In this document: positions 62,293-64,000 of the stretch, in pieces
How the letters are laid out: each line of letters opens with the position of its first letter
How positions within the stretch are numbered: the stretch's first letter is position 1
Origin: Moorena sp. SIOASIH
GTDB lineage: Bacteria; Cyanobacteriota; Cyanobacteriia; Cyanobacteriales; Coleofasciculaceae
Assembly (NCBI RefSeq): GCF_010671925.1
Contig: NZ_JAAHIH010000003.1
Span: 558,001-622,000 of the forward strand
Direction: 5' to 3'
Length of the DNA: 64,000 nt
Position numbers and translations under genes: made by a program
The notes under the pieces: model-generated
What the model was told of the DNA's origin: nothing
Seen by the model: only the letters and a program-made list of their open reading frames with translations
Databases searched by the model: none

Positions 62293-64000
62293 ATGACAAA
62301 TTATATAAAACTATCAACAATTAGTACCTTTGAAACCGGTATATTTGACGATGGTGCTGCTGAAATTCCTGCTTATGACACCAGCTCACAACGCCTGTTT
62401 GTAGTCAATGGCGCTAATAATGCCATTGATGTACTGAATCTGAGCGATCCTGCTAATCCTACCAAAATTACTGAAATTAGCCTCAATGATTTTGGGGGAG
62501 GTACCAACAGTGTTGCGGTGAATAATGGTATTGTTGCCGTAGCAGTTGAAGATGAAAATACACAGAATCCTGGTCAAGTTATTTTCTTTAACACTGATGG
62601 CAATTTCTTGAATTCGGTAACTGTTGGAGCGCTACCTGATGCATTGACCTTCACCGCTGATGGTCAAAAAGTGTTGGTAGCTAATGAAGGAGAACCCAAT
62701 AATGAATTTACAGTTGATCCAGAAGGGTCTGTTAGTATTATCGACATCTCTGGAGGGGTTAAGCAAGCTACTGTTACTAACGCTGACTTCAAAGCATTTA
62801 ATCCTCAAATCGATCAATTGCAAGAGCAGGGAGTACGTATCTTTGGTCCCGGTGCTACAGTAGCCCAAGACTTAGAACCTGAGTTCATTACCGTGTCTGA
62901 GGATTCCCAAACAGCCTGGATTACCCTGCAAGAAAATAATGCCTTAGCTGTGCTAGATATCAATCGTGGCGAAATTACTGATATCTTGCCCTTAGGATTT
63001 AAAGACCACAGTCTTCCCGGTAATGGCTTTGATGCTAGTGATCAAGATGATGGGATTAATATCCAGAATTGGCCGGTTTTCGGAATGTTCCAGCCGGATG
63101 CGATCGCATCATTTCAGGTAGACGGCAAAACCTTCCTAATTACAGCTAACGAAGGGGATAGCCGGGACTTTGAGGGCTTTAGTGAAGAAGCCCTAGTCGG
63201 AGACCTTAAGCTAGATCCCCATGCTTTCCCCGATGCGGCTGAACTCCAACAAGCTGAAAACCTGGGTTCCTTGATAGTGACAAACACCTTAGGGGATACA
63301 GACGGTGACGGTGATTTTGATCAGCTTTTTGCCTTCGGGAGTCGTTCCTTCTCGATCTCGGATGAATATGGCAATCAAGTTTTCGACAGTGGCGATGACT
63401 TCGAGCGCATCACTGCGGAATTTCTCCCTGATGACTTTAACTCCGACAATGACGCCAACAACTCCTTTGATACCCGCAGTAATGACAAGGGACCGGAACC
63501 CGAGGGAGTGGTAACAGGAGTAATTGATGGACGCACCTTCGCTTTTATTGGCTTAGAGCGTATTGGTGGAATCATGGTCTATGACGTGAGTGAGCCCACT
63601 CATCCTACCTTTGTGCAATATATCAACAACCGGGATTTTAGCGGTGATGCTGCGGCGGGAACAGCAGGAGACCTTGGGCCAGAAGGATTGACCTTCATTT
63701 CTGCCGAAGATAGTCCCAATGGCAGACCTCTGTTGGTAGCAGCCAATGAAGTGAGTGGCACGACCACCATCTATGAAATCGAGTCAATCCTTCCCGATCA
63801 AAGCATTGTGGGAGATGAGGGGGATAACAAACTAGTTGGTACTGAAGAAGATGATATCATTAAGGGTCTCGAAGGCAATGACACAATTCATGGTGACCGA
63901 AGTGATGACTTAATTCAGGGGAACCAAGGTGATGACAAGCTTGAAGGGGGTCGGGGTCATGACGACCTTGATGGTGGCAGTGGTAATGACACCATCAGAG
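62293..64000 (+). CDS. Choice-of-anchor I domain protein with RTX repeats (5' part)
   Basis: Open from ATG 62293 to the window edge with no stop (569 codons visible). Residues 1-500: a beta-propeller of the choice-of-anchor I type (DTSSQRLFVVNGANNAIDVL, GALPDALTFTADGQKVLVAN, LITANEGDSRDFEGF, PEPEGVVTGVIDGRTFAFIG, GPEGLTFISAED). From about residue 510 come RTX calcium-binding nonapeptides (GTEEDDIIKGLEGNDTIHGD, DDLIQGNQGDDKLEGGRGHD). Type I secretion is expected from the RTX tail, hence the lack of an N-terminal signal. Extracellular, possibly a phosphatase-like or adhesive protein. Confidence 0.88.
   Translation, partial: MTNYIKLSTISTFETGIFDDGAAEIPAYDTSSQRLFVVNGANNAIDVLNLSDPANPTKITEISLNDFGGGTNSVAVNNGIVAVAVEDENTQNPGQVIFFNTDGNFLNSVTVGALPDALTFTADGQKVLVANEGEPNNEFTVDPEGSVSIIDISGGVKQATVTNADFKAFNPQIDQLQEQGVRIFGPGATVAQDLEPEFITVSEDSQTAWITLQENNALAVLDINRGEITDILPLGFKDHSLPGNGFDASDQDDGINIQNWPVFGMFQPDAIASFQVDGKTFLITANEGDSRDFEGFSEEALVGDLKLDPHAFPDAAELQQAENLGSLIVTNTLGDTDGDGDFDQLFAFGSRSFSISDEYGNQVFDSGDDFERITAEFLPDDFNSDNDANNSFDTRSNDKGPEPEGVVTGVIDGRTFAFIGLERIGGIMVYDVSEPTHPTFVQYINNRDFSGDAAAGTAGDLGPEGLTFISAEDSPNGRPLLVAANEVSGTTTIYEIESILPDQSIVGDEGDNKLVGTEEDDIIKGLEGNDTIHGDRSDDLIQGNQGDDKLEGGRGHDDLDGGSGNDTIR

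Noticed and set aside
62386..63575. Minus- and plus-strand ORFs inside the RTX gene
   Set aside because: The plus-strand frame from 62293 is open to the edge with clear family motifs; the others are shadows.

Overview
The window looks like a chromosome segment from a large-genome filamentous cyanobacterium, with marine Moorena/Moorea-like genomes the closest match I know. The signs are many GCGATCGC (HIP1) sites, a light-dependent protochlorophyllide reductase gene, orphan xisI genes, several Uma2/DUF820 nuclease genes, and a very heavy load of heptanucleotide tandem arrays, MITEs and small palindromes. The genus is an inference. I saw no rRNA gene, tRNA gene or CRISPR array.

Layout. 0-12 kb is an accessory zone: the end of a Lys-rich protein, a broken IS1-family element with a MITE inside it, a LicD-like protein, a flavin amine oxidase, broken toxin-antitoxin genes, three Uma2 genes, a complete tnpA/tnpB IS200/IS605 element, two xisI genes and an Rpn-type nuclease. 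11.6-13.8 kb is a cupin pair, one copy broken by a tnpB element and a MITE. 13.9-19.1 kb is a tightly packed minus-strand operon: a DUF3326-like protein, an Orn/Lys/Arg-decarboxylase-fold PLP enzyme, a SAM methyltransferase, a CmcI-like enzyme and a TauD/GBBH-like dioxygenase. It looks like an uncharacterised small-molecule pathway. 19.6-34 kb is mostly housekeeping or metabolic: aldo/keto reductase-like, LpxB-related, B12-binding radical SAM, cbiX-cobA (siroheme/corrin), por, a methyltransferase, a parDE-type module and leuS. Heptamer arrays and tnpB-less IS605 derivatives lie between these genes.

34-44 kb holds a pentapeptide protein, tex, a VOC protein, msrA, a hairpin-leader gene, a GT81-like glycosyltransferase, an ABM monooxygenase and a quinone-reductase-like dehydrogenase, separated by long arrays. 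45-47 kb has a small protein and a NACHT NTPase that share the same N-terminal Gly/Asn-rich motif, a candidate amyloid-signalled NLR/effector pair. 48-59 kb has a TPR Ser/Thr kinase, an EamA transporter split by a tnpB element, a VWA lipoprotein, a possible double-glycine peptide precursor, and a truncated isochorismatase next to another tnpB element. 59-64 kb has a NERD-nuclease/SF1-helicase fusion of likely defence type and the start of a secreted choice-of-anchor-I/RTX protein that runs off the window.

The main theme is mobile DNA. There are four tnpB-carrying elements (one with tnpA), two elements that have lost tnpB but keep the right end and the conserved tnpB-3'/omega-RNA-like hairpin, and one solo left end. 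In two cases (33.9 kb and 51.6 kb) removing the element at the base restores the host reading frame exactly. Small palindromes have also inserted inside genes: 22 nt in one tnpB, 27 nt in frame in another, and 43 nt in an antitoxin gene.
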